From Monosiga brevicollis MX1 (lineage: Eukaryota > Opisthokonta > Choanoflagellata > Craspedida > Salpingoecidae), in assembly GCF_000002865.3 (NCBI RefSeq), contig NW_001865074.1, positions 49,722 through 113,721 of the forward strand: a stretch of DNA of 64,000 bases, given 5' to 3'. A program made the translations under genes and the position numbers. Below the pieces are notes generated by a model. That model did no database searches and was not told the DNA's origin. It worked only from the letters and a program-made list of their open reading frames with translations. Shown one piece after another: positions 1 to 16,652 of the stretch; positions within the stretch are counted from its first letter, which is position 1; every line of letters starts with the position of its first letter.

Positions 1-3000
1 ATTGCAGGTGCACCTGACCCTTTTGTTGTCCTGACCTGCGGTCATGAACGCCTCTCCTCAAAACCTGCCAAGCGCACCGTCACCCCCGTCTGGAACCAAG
101 CCTTCAACTTGTGCGTCACCCCATCCATCTGTGCAGCCTTTTGCTGACCTCGAAAGCGGAAAGGAGACCGTCCAACCCTCACCGCTCCGCTCACCCACCT
201 CAACGCTTGCTCCCACAGCCACGTCTATCCCTCGTCCTCCATGCGCCTCTCCATCTACAACTGGCGCAAATACAGCCGGAAAGAGCACACGGGCCTGATG
301 GGCCGCGTCATCCTACCCCTAGACTTCCTGCGACAACGCGTGGCGCACCAAGAATACAGTGCGATACTGCCATGCCCCCTCTCTGGCTGCATCCGGCTTT
401 GCCATCCCTCTCACTGTGTGCTGCTCCTCTGTCACCCCACAGACGAAAGTTTGGAAGTGCTGTACGATGGCGAGGCAGCCGGCACCATCTACGTGACATT
501 TGAAATTGTACGCGAGCAAAAACAGCCCCTCTTCTTTGGACACAGTAACACGTCGTCGCACTGGTGTCGCACTGGTCAAACAATTGGCAAGGCGCCTTCA
601 ACTCGTGCCCTCACGTCATAGCTGCTTGACCCGTGCTCTTTAGCGCCGACAACCGCTCGTAACACGCCCAGGATCCGCTGGATCCGGTGCCGCCTCTTCA
701 CCCGGAGAACCGCGACGCTCCGCGTTTGATCTGGGCTCCTCCGGACCTGGACGGTTCGTCCCATAACATTGCGCTCAGCTCCTTCAGCCAGCCGCCTGAT
801 GCGAACCTTATCCCGTTTAAAAAGCTCAAGCCGGCTGCGCCCATCACAGGCCTCATCGGCTCATGCACCGGCACACGCGTGACTCCCTCATGTTCACCGC
901 ACAACAAGCCACTCCTCCGTACGACATGAACCTGGGCTCTCGATTTCTCGATTTTGTACTTCTGTATGCTCGTTTCAACACTTGCTCGCACCACTGCCGA
1001 CCTCACTCACCTGCCTTCGGTGCTTCGCCTGCCCTTCACAATCTACCCAGAGCCATGAGTCCAGAGCTTGCCGCCAGCCCGAGCACTCTAAGTGCGGGGC
1101 CCATTCCACGTGGCCCCACGCGAACCCGCTCACAGGACGCTGCCTCTGGGTCTTTGGCCCACTTTGTTTCGCACGAGGAGCCCGCCCGGAGCCTCTCCGC
1201 TCACAGTAGCAACTCGAGTCAAATGCAGGCTGCCTTCTCAGTCGATAATCTCACCGACACCGTTGCGGTATGCTGCTTGGTTCAACAATTGGCACTCGCC
1301 AACCCCAAACGTGGGTGTCGGGGTTGCGCTGCAGCGTCTCACCCAGCCCCCTCGGCCGGCTTCCTCAGATGGAATCCATTCCCGAGGATACATGGCGTTC
1401 GCGAGCAAACAGCGCATCCAATTCCAACCCTTTCTTTGCCACTAGTCCGCAACGCGCTGGCACCTCGAGCCGCTCCAACTCATTGCGTCGGCGTAGTGGT
1501 GGCTCAATTGAGCCTGCATCCGCAACCTCGTCCGCAACTGTATCTGCCATCGCCTCGGAAACAGCCAGCCCGGCGAGCACTGCCTCCTTCAACGCCTCGC
1601 GCAGCGAGATTATGCGCGCCACGGGTCGCTCCTCGCACGGCACACCCCGCCGTCGATCGCGCCCGCAGCCCTCGGCACACACTCTCCAACTCCTCCGTGA
1701 ATCGCTGCCCACCGGGTACGTCTTTTTTCCTACCCTCTCTCTCTCTTCTTCCTTTGCGCGCCCACACAGCCATGTCCGAGCCCAAAAAAGGGGGCCGCAT
1801 ATAAACATTGTCATAGCTTCATTTGGAACATGTCGTTTCTGGAACTCAGGTGGGAAGCGCGGCTGAGCCCGGGTGGTGAAGTTTACTATGCCAACCACAT
1901 CACGCGCACGACGCAATGGCAAAAACCTACAGAAGAGGCTGAGGCCAGCGTTGATGAGGCTCAGAATGCCTCGATTCGCCGCCTCGAATCCTACGAGCGA
2001 CGTTCCCTTCTCGTCTCTGATTTGGACGTTCAACAAGACGGTCCGTCCTCGCGGGTGCTGCCTGGCCCAGTGCGCCTCATCCTCACCTGCAAAGCCACTC
2101 AGCCCACAATATTTTGTTTATTTGTTCTCACGCTTTCACTTGCTGGCTGCAGACGACAACTTTGGCTTTCCCGACGAGATTGGTTCTCCCGTCTCCACAC
2201 CCCCCACACGTCCACTGCCACGCTCTGTTTCCACGATCATGGAGCAGGCAGAAAGCCCTGCTCCTTCTCTGGATGACAGCGTGGTCGAGCTCAGTGAGCC
2301 TCGATCTCCAGCTGCCTTGGCACCCAGCAGCTCGTTTGAGAGCAATCCCACAACTCCCACCACAACGGTGCGCAACACTCTCCATACCCACCATTTCCGT
2401 GCAACATGACCGCGCTGCCCTCTTGCTGTCTCACTCTGGCGCTATCTCACCGCCATTCTTTGTGAATGATAGCCTCCACACCGCCGCTCGCGCCTCGTCT
2501 CCGGCTCACCTAATCCGCTCAGCCGCCACTGGTCCGAGTTTGTGGTTGAAGACGCTCAAGGCGAATTTCCCATTGGCTGGGAGCAGCGCTTCACGGCCAG
2601 CGGACGCCCCTACTATGTTGACCACATCAACCGATCTACTACGGTATGCGCGCACGCATTGCAGCCGTTTTGCTCCTCCGATTGTTACAAATGCATCGCT
2701 TGCCTTCAGTCTTACCCACCTCTCGACCGCCTTGCTCAACCATAGTTTACTGACCCTCGTCAAGAAGCTGAACGTCGCCGTCGCGAAGAGGCACTGTCAC
2801 AGGAAGCGCAGTTGCCTCAATACAAGCGCGATCTGCGCCGCAAACTTCTCAAGCTCCGCCATCTCGTACATCACAAGCAAGACAAGGTAAGCAATTCCTT
2901 GGGCCTGAACACAGCCGAAAAAGGGTCGCAGTTTGTTTGTTTTAAAGCACTTGTCTGACCGGGGTGATGCCTGCATGGCTGCGTGTCTTGTGTCTTTCCA

Positions 3001-4614
3001 GGATGCACAAAAATACGGCGTGCGCTTATCAGACCGGGAATACCGCATGGAGGGCACTGAGATTCGAGTGCGCCGCGACCATCTCTTTGAAGACAGCTTT
3101 GACACAATTACCAAAATGACCTCGGTGCAATTACGGGTATGTTGTACCGCTTGTCTGGCTGTTTCCTTTTTATACGTGCGACCGGCGCTGTAGTCCCGGG
3201 ATCGGTTCATTAATTCGTCTGTGTTCGCTCTAATCTGGCGTAGGCCAAGCTGAACATATCCTTCCGTGGCGAGGCAGCTCTTGACTACGGCGGCGTGACA
3301 CGCGAGTGGTTTTTCCTGCTATCCAAGGAGATGCTCAACCCTTACTATGGGCTCTTCCAGTTTAGCGCGTCGGATGCGCAGCTTCTGGAGATCAATCCCA
3401 ACTCGGCCATCAATCCGGACCATCTCTCCTACTTTGCCATGGTGGGGCGAGTCCTGGGGCTGGCCGTCTGGCATGGCCACTATGTGGACGGCGGTTTTGT
3501 AATGCCGTTGTACAAACATCTCTTGGGCAAGCCAGTAACGCTGGACGACATGGCACACGTTGACGAGATGTTCTACAACAGCCTTGTTTGGATGTTGGAG
3601 AACGACATCACTGGCATCATTGAGAACAACTTTGTCGATGAGTATGACGCTTTTGGCGTTCAGGAGACGATTGAGCTCAAACCGGGAGGAAGTGATCTGC
3701 CTGTGACCGAAAGCAACAAGAACGAATATGTTCAGCTCATCGTGCGCCATCGCCTCAACTTTGGCATTGAGGAGCAGGTAAATCCCCCGTCAAATGTCTC
3801 TATCTGAACCAACAAGAACGAAAGAAGGGGTGTCGTGTCGCTTTGTTGTGGCTCACCGTTGTGGCTGCTTGCGGGTTGACGTAGGTCAAGGCTCTGAAGC
3901 AAGGATTTAACGACGTTGTCCCTCATGCCTACGTGAGCATGTTCGATGAGGCCGAGTTGGAGCTCATCATTTGCGGTCTGGGCGAGATTGATGTGGGAGA
4001 TTGGAGCAGCAACACAGAATATCGGCATTGCGAGCCCACGGATGAACAGGTGTGTCATTACCCGTCTTTTCTCCAAAACAAAAAATGCATTGCGCTCGGA
4101 TAGCCTCGAGACGAACCCCAGCTCATTCTTGGCTTCAATGTATCTGCAGATTGCCTGGTTTTGGGACGTGCTCCGGTCGTTTGACACGGAGCTGCGCGCG
4201 CGCGTGTTGCAATTTGTGACCGGCACATCGCGTGTACCAGTGACGGGCTTTCGCGATCTTCGGGTACGTTTGAAGTCGCTTCTTTACCTTGTCTTCTTGC
4301 CCCAAGTTCGCCCACCTCATCCCCGTGTCTCGCTCGCTCTTTGCCAGGGCGCCCAAGGACCAAAATTGTTCACTATTGAAACGGTGCCGAATGCTGTCCG
4401 GAATGGGTTGCCTCGCGCCCACACCTGTTTTAATCGCATCGATCTTCCACCTTACGATTCGCAAGACCAGGTGTGTGAACCGCGCATCGACAGGCGTTGT
4501 TTTCATCGCACTCCTCGCACACCTCACCCACCACACCGGCTCTCCTTTGAGATACAGATGCGCGAGCGCCTTTTGCAAGCGGTTGAAAATGCAATAGGCT
4601 TCGGCTTGGAGTAA
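1..4614 (+). CDS. SMURF: SMURF-like C2-WW-WW-HECT E3 ubiquitin ligase (5' partial)
   Basis: HECT-type E3 that takes ubiquitin from an E2 onto its own cysteine and passes it to substrates bound by its WW domains; the C2 domain recruits it to membranes. The window opens inside the C2 domain (exons 1-110, 219-358 and from 443; splice phases fit). A Ser-rich linker at about 650-1715 follows. WW1 starts at the 1715/1850 splice join ([14 protein letters not shown]). WW2 ([17 protein letters not shown]) spans the 2643/2746 join. The HECT domain lies in exons 3002-3136, 3244-3777, 3885-4049, 4150-4263, 4348-4470 and 4558-4614. The catalytic Cys is codon 4426-4428 in [12 protein letters not shown]. 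The protein ends GFGLE, as NEDD4-family ligases do. WW2 has FTDPR in place of the second Trp, and a [14 protein letters not shown] segment precedes HECT; both are features of animal SMURF. The linker exons (545-1715, 2040-2540) are not resolved. The family is certain; the SMURF subfamily is inferred. Confidence 0.9.
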
Positions 4615-5124
4615 ACTCGGTGGTGCATATCTTCTTTATTTCATTTTCGCCAGATTACACTTTGATACGCATGCGTGAGAGGCATAGTTGACTTGAATCA
4701 GCGCGTCAGCCAAAATAAAATGATAAAATTAATTTTTTTTTTCCAATTTGACCCATTAATATTTTGACTTGGATACTCTGCCCTAAGTTGAGCCACCTCG
4801 GTCAAGGCAAAAGTCGCTTTTGCTGCTTGTAAATACCGCATTGTCTTATCGTCAGGCACACGAAGCGCATCTGGGGGTGCGCATCTAATTCGAGAAAATT
4901 CAGGGTTCAACTTAATAATCAACCAATTAATTTATTAACATGTAAATCAGCTGTTAACATGTTAGTACACTGACACCGTCTTGATTGTTTTTCATTTTTC
5001 GCTTTTGCTTCGTACGGGACGCGCATCACCGGGCATCCATGGCGGTGCGGCCCGCAATCCACACCAAATCGCAACGTACACGCAGAAAAGAAAGGACTGA
5101 GCCCGAGTCCCATGCCTTGACCAG
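4615..5124. other. AT-rich spacer between convergent genes
   Basis: About 500 bp, clearly more AT-rich than the flanking genes. It contains the 3' end of the HECT gene and the 3' end of the minus-strand aminotransferase. A short palindrome (taacatgtta) lies near 4955-4970. No convincing gene is visible; part of the stretch may be terminal exon or 3' UTR of the aminotransferase. Confidence 0.4.
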
Positions 5125-6655
5125 CTATGGAACTGCGGCGGAGTTTGCCGAGTTTCCCAGCCGGGAGGAGCTCAGGATAAGGGCTCCAACGAGACCGATT
5201 CTGCGGTATCGCGCAAGTGTTGCTGCACCCACTGATACACCGGCAGACGCGCATTTATACAAACAAGTGAACAGCAAGGCGCCTGTGCACAGTTCTTCAT
5301 CTTCAATGGCCATGCCACTCTCGTGGCAATCATTGTGTGGGCCTACCTTATCTAGACGTTCGATGCTAGGGTCGACGTCAAATTGGTAGATGTCTTGCAA
5401 CTGCAGTTCGGGGAACGCAGCCTGCACTTCAGGGTGGACCACAATCTGTTTTTCCATCGGCCACACACCGCGACGGTCATTGGCACCAGTGAGCATGATC
5501 ATGGCGGGTATGAGCGGCCGACGCATATGTGATGAGACAAAAATCACCTTATTGATGGGAAGCACCAGGCGCGAGGTCGAGCTCAAGAACGCCGATGTCC
5601 AAGTGCTATTGCGTCGGAGCACGTTAATGTCAATATCTAGCAGTTCTTTTGAGCGAGAGCGCAAGGCGACGTCCATGCGTGCGGCATTGGCCTACCTAAT
5701 AGCCTGCAGGTTGGGGCTCTGCATGGCCAAGGCCACGTCCAAGGCCTGGGCGCCAGCGAGGGCCAATTTTCGAATCGTGCCCGGCAACACCTATAGACAG
5801 AATGGACAGGTCGTTGAAATTCTAAAAATGCGATGGGCAAAGGCCTTTGAACACGCAAATGGTACCGTAACCGCTACGGCTGGAGGGACCCACCTCCTGG
5901 TCAGGGGCAGTGAGCAGGGTTTGGCGTTGCAGGGCGAAAAAGTTGGTCTGTGTGCCTTCAACGCAAGCCCCTGAGTCCCGAACCAGCACGACCTCGTTGC
6001 ATTCGCCCTTCTCAGCTTCCAAGTATTTGCGCTGAGAAATCCACTTGCTATCCTTGCCCTCCTTTGTCGTCATCGAGTCGGGCTGGCGTCGCAGCATGAC
6101 CGAGACAGGCTGGCTAGGCCGTGGGGGGAGGGCCTCTACGAAGACATCGACGTTGTATGCCGTGGCCATGTGTTTGTCGCTTTCAGCATCGGCCTCCCAG
6201 TTGACCAGAACCGTCAGGCGGGTGTCTGGCACGGCCTGACTCGTGTCACAGGGCCCGTGAAAATGCTGCAGAGCTTGGCGCGCGTGCTCAAGCACGAGCT
6301 GTCGAACGGCTCCTTGGTCCGTCAGTGTGTCTACCAAGTGCGAGGCGAGGGGAACCCGGTGCTTGGGGTCTCGGCCCGTGGCAATGTCCTCAGCCAGAGT
6401 GCGCGTGGTTTGCGCTGCACGCCCACGTCCGTAGGTCCGTCAAAGTGGCGGGGTGGTCGTGGTGTGAGTATTTACCGTCGGCCATGGCCGCAGCGTGACA
6501 CTTGCGAGCCATCTATAGTCCCGAATATACCTACCAATGCGATCGACGTGTGTCTGGAATTCCACGATGCGAGTGCCGTCGATGGTGCGCATCGTCGTGT
6601 AAGGCCCTACAAGCACAGACCATAGCTCAGTGAAGCCAGTCACATGCGATGCCAT
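5125..6655 (-). CDS. Class IV aminotransferase-like PLP enzyme
   Basis: Fold-type IV PLP enzyme of the branched-chain / D-amino-acid aminotransferase and ADC-lyase superfamily; the substrate cannot be told. Reading down the minus strand: the first exon carries GPYTTMRTIDGTR and HVDRI (typical N-terminal strand). After an intron of about 120 bp the frame continues as AQTTRTLAEDIATGRDP. The main exon has KDSKWISQRKYLE, where the Lys of SKW is the expected PLP Schiff-base lysine, then NEVVLVRDSG and EGTQTNFFAL, the hallmark of the superfamily. The next exon has VLPGTIRKLALAGAQALDVA. A C-terminal exon has FLSSTSRLVLPI, the expected closing signature. The splice from ATT-G to CG-CAA keeps frame. 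The start chosen is the ATG at 6653-6655. The 3' end is uncertain: an intron after LPINK and another after IERLDK are plausible, and the stop could lie at 5125 or lower. It is divergent from DNA2, which starts 585 bp away. Confidence 0.72.
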
Positions 6656-7240
6656 TCCGTGCCTGCAACACCACATTACCTGGAACTGCAGCATCCAACC
6701 AAGCACTTTTGCCTGGACACGGGCGTACCGGCCGCAGATTGTGCAGCAACAGCTGCTTACCCACCCCCGCCATTGCAACGAGAAAGCGGGGCAAGAGCGA
6801 CGAGACAGAAAGAGTGCAGAAGAGAGAGAGAGAGAGAGAGCGCCAAAAAACTGTTTTTTTTTTTTTTTTTGGCGCTGGCGCAAGGGAGGTTGCTTGCAGC
6901 CATCCTAATCATCTGACATGCGAAATTCGCTGACATGCTGACAATGTTCATCAACTTCATCACACAAGCACGACGAGAGAGAGAGAGAGAGAGAGAGGAA
7001 AAAAAAAACGGTTTTGTGCTGTTGCCACAAGCTGTTTGTGTGCGATTGAATGGCAGCGCGGGATGGAGGGCTTTGGCCGAGCTTTGCTTGAAAGGAAGGG
7101 CCAGTAGAGCCAGTGCCATGTCATTTCCAACCAGGTTGGGTGAGGCAACTGCTGTTGGGGCAGGCGTGGAGGAGAGGAAGAAGAAGCAGGAGAAGAAGCA
7201 GGAACATCCGACGAGCGCTGCTGTCGAAGATTCAAGAACC
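6656..7240. promoter_or_regulatory. Shared upstream region of the aminotransferase and DNA2, with GA and T tracts
   Basis: This stretch of about 585 bp separates two divergent genes and should hold both promoters. It contains (GA)n at about 6822-6840, an 18-nt T run at about 6853-6870, and a second (GA)n at about 6976-6994 followed by an A run. A GAAGAAGAAGCAGGAGAAGAAGCAGG purine-rich stretch of similar type lies near 7177-7202. I saw no clear TATA box. The regulatory role is inferred from position only. Confidence 0.4.
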
Positions 7241-10200
7241 ATGTGGCCACTGGCTCCCGCACACTCGCCAGGTTTGTGAGACTCGGCCTTCGCCATGCTG
7301 CTTTCCAATGCCAAAAGGTACAGGGCAAACAGATGACACTCATTTCTTGTGGGAGGGGCTGCTACTCCTCTTTTGTACCTTGTCTGTTGGCTAGGCGCCT
7401 CACCGAGCCAGAAGCGATCGAAGCAGCAGAGCCCAGCGGCCCACAGCTCGCCTCCGCTGCTGCAGGGATCACCTGTCCAAATTGCGGGGCATCCAAGCAG
7501 CCCCAGACATCGACGCATCTTGGGACAAGATGTGACCCTTGCCGTGGCGAGTCCTGGTTCAGAGGGAAGTCTCGACCACCTGTTGGGCTCTGGAAGCCAG
7601 AATGAGCTTAATCAACTGCTGCAACAGTATGACCACGGCCACGGGGCCAAGCAGGGCCCCCTGCCCCCGACGAGTCCGGCTCCACTGTTTGGTCGCATCG
7701 ATCCGTCCCCCGCCGCGCATTCTTTGACTGCCATCCGTGCAGCTGGTGCCAAGGCGGCACCCGCTGATCCCAGCAAGCCTCACTCCTCCATCCCAGGCGC
7801 TGGCGATGTGGAGCAACCGGCCGACACTGGCGTTATCATCGCATCACAGGACAGCATCCTTGACCTTCTGGATGACCACGAGCAAGCCCACGCGCATCCG
7901 CCAAAGCATCTCCACCCTCAGCCTGCTGCAGGCAAACCACCGTTGTTGTCTGAAGACACCCTCGTGCGTCGCATCACTTCTCAGATGGAGGTTCAAACCT
8001 CAGCCTCCATACCTTCCTCAGACAATGCCGAACTTTTGTCAAGCACGGCCCTCAGCCAAATGCTCTTTGCATCGTCGCCGAGCCGACGAGGGCGCACCCG
8101 CCGGGTGCCCGTGCAAGACGCCATGCCCTCAAACCCGCCTTTGGCATCGGCTCCAGATCAGGCCCACGCCGACAATGCTGATCGATCCCATGTTTCCAAC
8201 GTCACACCAACCACTGGTCACACGGATTTGCTTGTGCATCGGCTCAGGGTCTTGAGTGTGACTCAAATTGCAGCCCCTTCTGCCGGCGGCTTGCCGACGA
8301 AGCGGCTGGCCGTTGAGGCTGTTGCAACTAGCCGTCGCTTTTGCGTTCTGCTGCGCGAGGATTGGTACTTTTCACCCGTCGAGCGGGGCACCATTATTGA
8401 GCTGGTGCCCTTTGAGCCCAGCAGCGTTCGGGAGGGGGATCAGATTGTGCTCGACAATCATCACGCCCGCCTTCTTGTGGTGGAACCTGATCGTCTGCTC
8501 TCCGCCACTCGCGTCGCCTCCTCTTTTGATTGTACCCGTCGCGCCGTTCTTGCCGAGCGCTTCCAATCGCTCGACCTGCGAAGCGAGCCCATGGTCGTGG
8601 GCACCTTGCTTCACATCGCCTTTCAGTGTTGTCTGGCCGCCAATGACTTCCAGCTTCCACGCATCCATCAAGAGCTGCGCAATGCCATCGATGATCATCT
8701 CCTGGACATTTTTGCCGTCGACCAAAGTGAGCGCGGCATGCTCGAGCAGCTGCTCAAATACGCTCCACTCATTGCCGAGTGGGGCCTTCGCTATGTGCAA
8801 CCAGCCAGCCCACCACCTGCACGCTCTACTCCCAGAGTGACTGCCTGTTCCTTCTCCCATCGGGCTGATGCTCAGGCTGAACCGGATGTGGCCATCACCC
8901 GCCTTGTGGACATTGAGGAGAACTGCTGGGCCCCTCGACTCGGCCTCAAAGGCAAGATTGACGCTACCGTGCACATTCACATTTCGCCAGCCGCACGTTC
9001 CTCAGCCGGTGCCGGCGTGCCTGAGAAGGACGCAGGCGTTCGACTGGGCGTACCCCTGGAGCTCAAAACTGGCAAACCCATGGCCGGTGGTCGCGCAGAG
9101 CATCGGGCACAGGTGATCCTTTACGCTCTGATGCTCTCCGAGTTGGAGCGGCCCATTGATGTGGGCCTCCTTCACTACCTTCGCGGCAATGAACTCATCC
9201 AGGTCCCCATCAAGTACAACGAGCTTCGACACCTCATGTTAGCACGTAACGAGCTGGCCAGCTCCCTGGGAAATGCCGTGCGCTTCCCGGACATGCTGCG
9301 CCTTCCATCGGAGTGTCGTCGCTGCTTTAGCCTCGATCTGTGCTGTACAGTCCATGCCCTGCTCGAGGATGGTACACCCGAAACGAGCGGCCTTGGCGAC
9401 GAGTTTGTGCGTCGTACTGGTCACCTCGGGCCTGCCCACGCCGAGTTTTTCCGCAACTACACCGAAGCATTGGCCTACGAGACCAAGGCATGCAATGACC
9501 GCGAACAGCAATCTGATCTTTGGAACGTGCCTCTGTCTCAGGCCTTGGCCGCGGGTACTACCCTCGCACCTCTCACCATTATCAAGAATACGGGAATCCA
9601 GGACGCCCGCGCGCGCTTTCGCTACACTTATACTTTTGCCGTTGATGCGGCTGTGACTCGCTCGTTGCGAGGCTCGGCCACAGCCCACCTTGTCGTGGGT
9701 GATGGCGTGGTCATCAGCTGCCTCGATCCCGTTCGCTTTGCCATTACGACGGGCATTCTTCTGCACGCGGAGGAAACCCTGGTGGTCGTGGCCGTAGAAG
9801 AAGGCCTGCTTGGGCTTGCGGAAGATGGTGGTCTGGAAGACGACGAGCTAGACGCTGAGCACCCAAGCGCATCGGCCTCTGCCCAGCGCTGGCTGGCTGC
9901 GCACAGCCAAGACTGCCAGTACCGTCTTGACAAGCTCGTTCGCGGCTTGCACGTCAAGGCTCAGCTGGGCACGTTGGCAGATTTGCTCGTGTCGGGCTTG
10001 CCTGTTTTTGAGTCTAAGAACTCGATGGCTAATTCCCAGCACACCCAAGGGGCAGGCCCGCGCGCCTTTCATCGCCGGCGTAGCGAGCTTTTAATGGAGC
10101 TCAAGGCACCCCGCTTCGTCCCGCTCCCAACTGCCGAGCGCGATGCGCTTGCCACCGAGCTGAGTGCCCTGGGCCTCAATGCAGAGCAACAGGCTGTGGT

Positions 10201-11988
10201 GCAGGGCATATTTCGTGCTGAGGACTACCTTTTGGTTCAAGGCATGCCTGGTACGGGCAAAACAACCCTCATCGCGGCGGCCGTGCAGGCTCTGGTCGCG
10301 CGAGATCAACGTGTGCTCCTGACAGCGTACACTCACTCTGCGGTCGACAACATTTTGCTCAAGTTGATGGACACCGGTATTCCCATCCTGCGTCTTGGGC
10401 GTCGAGATAGCGTGCACCCCAAAGTACATCCTTTCTTAGACAGCGAGCTGACCGCCGATTGCACCTCGGTGGCTGATCTTCGGCGGCTGTATGGCCGGAT
10501 CCAAGTGGTCGCAGCGACTGCCCTTGGTGCAAACCACGTGGTTCTGGACAAATATCGATTTGACGTATGCATCGTCGACGAAGCCTCTCAGATCTCACAG
10601 GTACGTTTGAGCACGCGTGAACCCTGTTGTGCGGCATGGGATTTCTCTCGTTTCTTTGTGTCACTCCATTGTTTGCGACTCCTTAATGCATGTCTCGAGA
10701 AAGCTTTTACGGCTCACACATGTGACGTGGGGCGGGTTTGGCTAGGCGGTGACGATGCAGCCCATTCAGCACGCCAATCGCTTCGTCCTGGTGGGCGACC
10801 ACTTTCAACTGCCACCGCTCGTGCACTCGGTTGAAGCCAGGAAGTTGGGGCTCGGTCTGAGTCTCTTCAAGCGTCTCTGTGATGCGCATGGCACGGCGTT
10901 GCTGAAGTTGACCACTCAGTATCGTATGGCACCCGTCATAATGGACCTGGCAAATCACCTTTTTTATGATCGTCAGATGAAGTGTGGCTTACCAACCCCC
11001 GCTTCTGGCATCGCTCCAGCCTGGGACCATGCTCGCTTGGCGCGGCAGCCCGATTGGCTGCAGCAAAGTCTTGATCCGCAGCGTGGTTTGATCTTCCTTG
11101 ATACCGATGGGTGTGAGGCCTTTGGCGAAGCTCGCGAGCAAAAGGCCGTCACAAACATGGGGGAGGCCCTCCTGCTCACCCATTTGACTGCGTACGTAGC
11201 AGTTAAAGCCAATCAAATTTGATCCTTGTCTTTGTTTGTCAACGTTGGTTGCACGGCTCACTGGTTCTTTGCGTAGAATACTGTTGGCGCTGGGCGTGGA
11301 CGTCAACGAGCTGGGCGTGATTGTGCCATACCGAGCCCAACTAGCTCTTATTCGCCGTCTTTTCGTGCAGCACGGTGTAGACGCGCATGTAGGTCTTTGC
11401 AGAAATGTACTTGCTGTGCCGGCCTCTTTAGGGAGTTGGGTTGTGTGGGGGGGTTGGCTGAGACCGGTTTAATGCAATGCGTGTCTTGCGACTCCCTGCG
11501 ATGTGCACGCCCATCTGTCGGTGGTTGTTCACCGCCACGTGCCGATGACCGCATCTCATTGCCTCGTTGCTCTGATTCTAGGTGGAGGTTAGCACAGTGG
11601 ATCGCTATCAAGGACGCGATAAGGATGTTGTACTGGTGGGGTTTGTACGGCAAAATATCAACGCCAGCGTCGGCGAGCTTTTTGCTGATTGGCGACGACT
11701 CAATGTGGCCATCACTCGGTCCAAGACCAAGCTGCTGATGGTGGGATCACGCAGAACGTTACAGGTAGGTTGTGTAGCATACTGAAGCCACCTTGTTTCG
11801 CCACAACCCTTGTGCCACGGCTCAAAGACCTGTCAAATGCTTTTGTTCTGTAGTCGAACGAATTTTTTGCGCAGGTTTTTGCGTTCTGTGGCGGCCATGA
11901 TGGCTTGATCACTTTACCCAGAAACGCCGCGGGGCAGGCACACGCTGCACACGAAAGCCTGACTCTGGATGACGTTTTTGCGGACTGA
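7241..11988 (+). CDS. DNA2: DNA2 helicase-nuclease
   Basis: DNA replication and repair helicase-nuclease; it trims long 5' flaps in Okazaki-fragment processing and resects DNA ends. Proposed exons are 7241-7271, 7395-10600, 10761-11191, 11277-11388, 11582-11764 and 11854-11988. All phases agree and give 1,365 residues. Residues 1 to about 280 are disordered. The RecB-like nuclease follows: [14 protein letters not shown] (first Fe-S Cys), [26 protein letters not shown], then [10 protein letters not shown] (remaining Fe-S Cys). The superfamily 1 helicase has GMPGTGKTT (Walker A), [10 protein letters not shown] (Walker B), [39 protein letters not shown] and NVAITRSK. The 31-nt first exon is chosen because its phase-1 end splices exactly into the long exon, which has no useful in-frame ATG near its start; that exon is the least certain. 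Length is longer than animal DNA2 (about 1,060) because of the N-terminal extension and a helicase-nuclease linker. Confidence 0.93.
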
Positions 11989-12350
11989 AAGGAACATAAA
12001 TGAACACAGTCATTCGATGTGCATAAAAAGTTTGCTTGCATCCGTGTGGCACCAAGGCCGTGCGTGATGATTGCGGGCCTCTGGGAGCGAGGATGGTTAC
12101 GAGGTCAGGTCGGGTCGGGTCGGGTAAATTGAGAAAATGGACCAAGATCAAACAAGATGAAGCGGGATACAAACATCAACCAGAAAACGAAGGGACAGGA
12201 CGCAGACAAGATTGCGCCAACGCCATAAGCGGAACCAACAGAGTCGATAATTTGCATGCAGGAAAAGAAACAACAAAGCGACGTGCGTCCATCGGGTTTG
12301 GCAGTCAAGCGTGAGGAGTGCCGTCACAGACAGGCCACTCCCAAACATTT
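11989..12350. other. Spacer between convergent DNA2 and MELK genes
   Basis: About 360 bp, expected to carry both 3' UTRs. It includes a small tandem of GGTCG-type units at about 12105-12125 (ggtcaggtcgggtcgggtcg). No coding signal was seen. Confidence 0.4.
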
Positions 12351-16144
<3,794 letters not shown>

Positions 16145-16362
16145 TCAAAGAGCTCAGCAACAAAACGTCGAGCTGACCGTAATTTTCCGAAATTTCCGGC
16201 GGAAACCGCGTCTTCCCAGGCGAGGCCATCCTTGTCGGTCTCTCCACCTGTGGTTGTGGTTGTCCAAAAATGCAATCTCACTGGGGAGGGCTGGACCGAC
16301 GCTCCCCGACGACGACAAAACCTCAACCCGCCCCGCCGACCAAAACGCCACAAACTAAATGC

Positions 16363-16364
<2 letters not shown>

Positions 16365-16428
<64 letters not shown>
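16365..16428. repeat. (GA)n microsatellite
   Basis: Uninterrupted GA dinucleotide tract of about 64 bp, followed by degenerate gagatttagaga units to about 16485. It lies upstream of the MELK kinase domain; on the sense strand of that gene it reads as CT. Confidence 0.95.
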
Positions 16429-16431
<3 letters not shown>

Positions 16432-16621
16432 GATGAGAGATTTAGAGAGATTTAGAGATTTAGAGAGAGATTTAGAGATGGAGAGCGCTAGAAAGAGAAA
16501 ATTTTGCATGAGTGGGGAGGTGCTCACATCTACCTGACACATTGTGTTCATTCTTCAGGTGTGTGCGGTGTGGTGGAGCTGGATGGCATTGGGATCGGGT
16601 GCAGAGTTGATTGGCATCGCC

Positions 16622-16628
<7 letters not shown>

Positions 16629-16651
<23 letters not shown>
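16629..16651. repeat. (GT)n microsatellite
   Basis: Short perfect GT tract of about 23 bp in the MELK-dynein spacer. Confidence 0.9.

Positions 16652-16652
<1 letters not shown>

Noticed and set aside
4919-5124. Extension of the aminotransferase C-terminus to a stop near 4919
   Set aside because: The frame is open but the sequence loses resemblance to the family; kept only as a possibility.
16232-16537. Open frame encoding an Arg-Glu repeat
   Set aside because: Pure translation of the (GA)n microsatellite.
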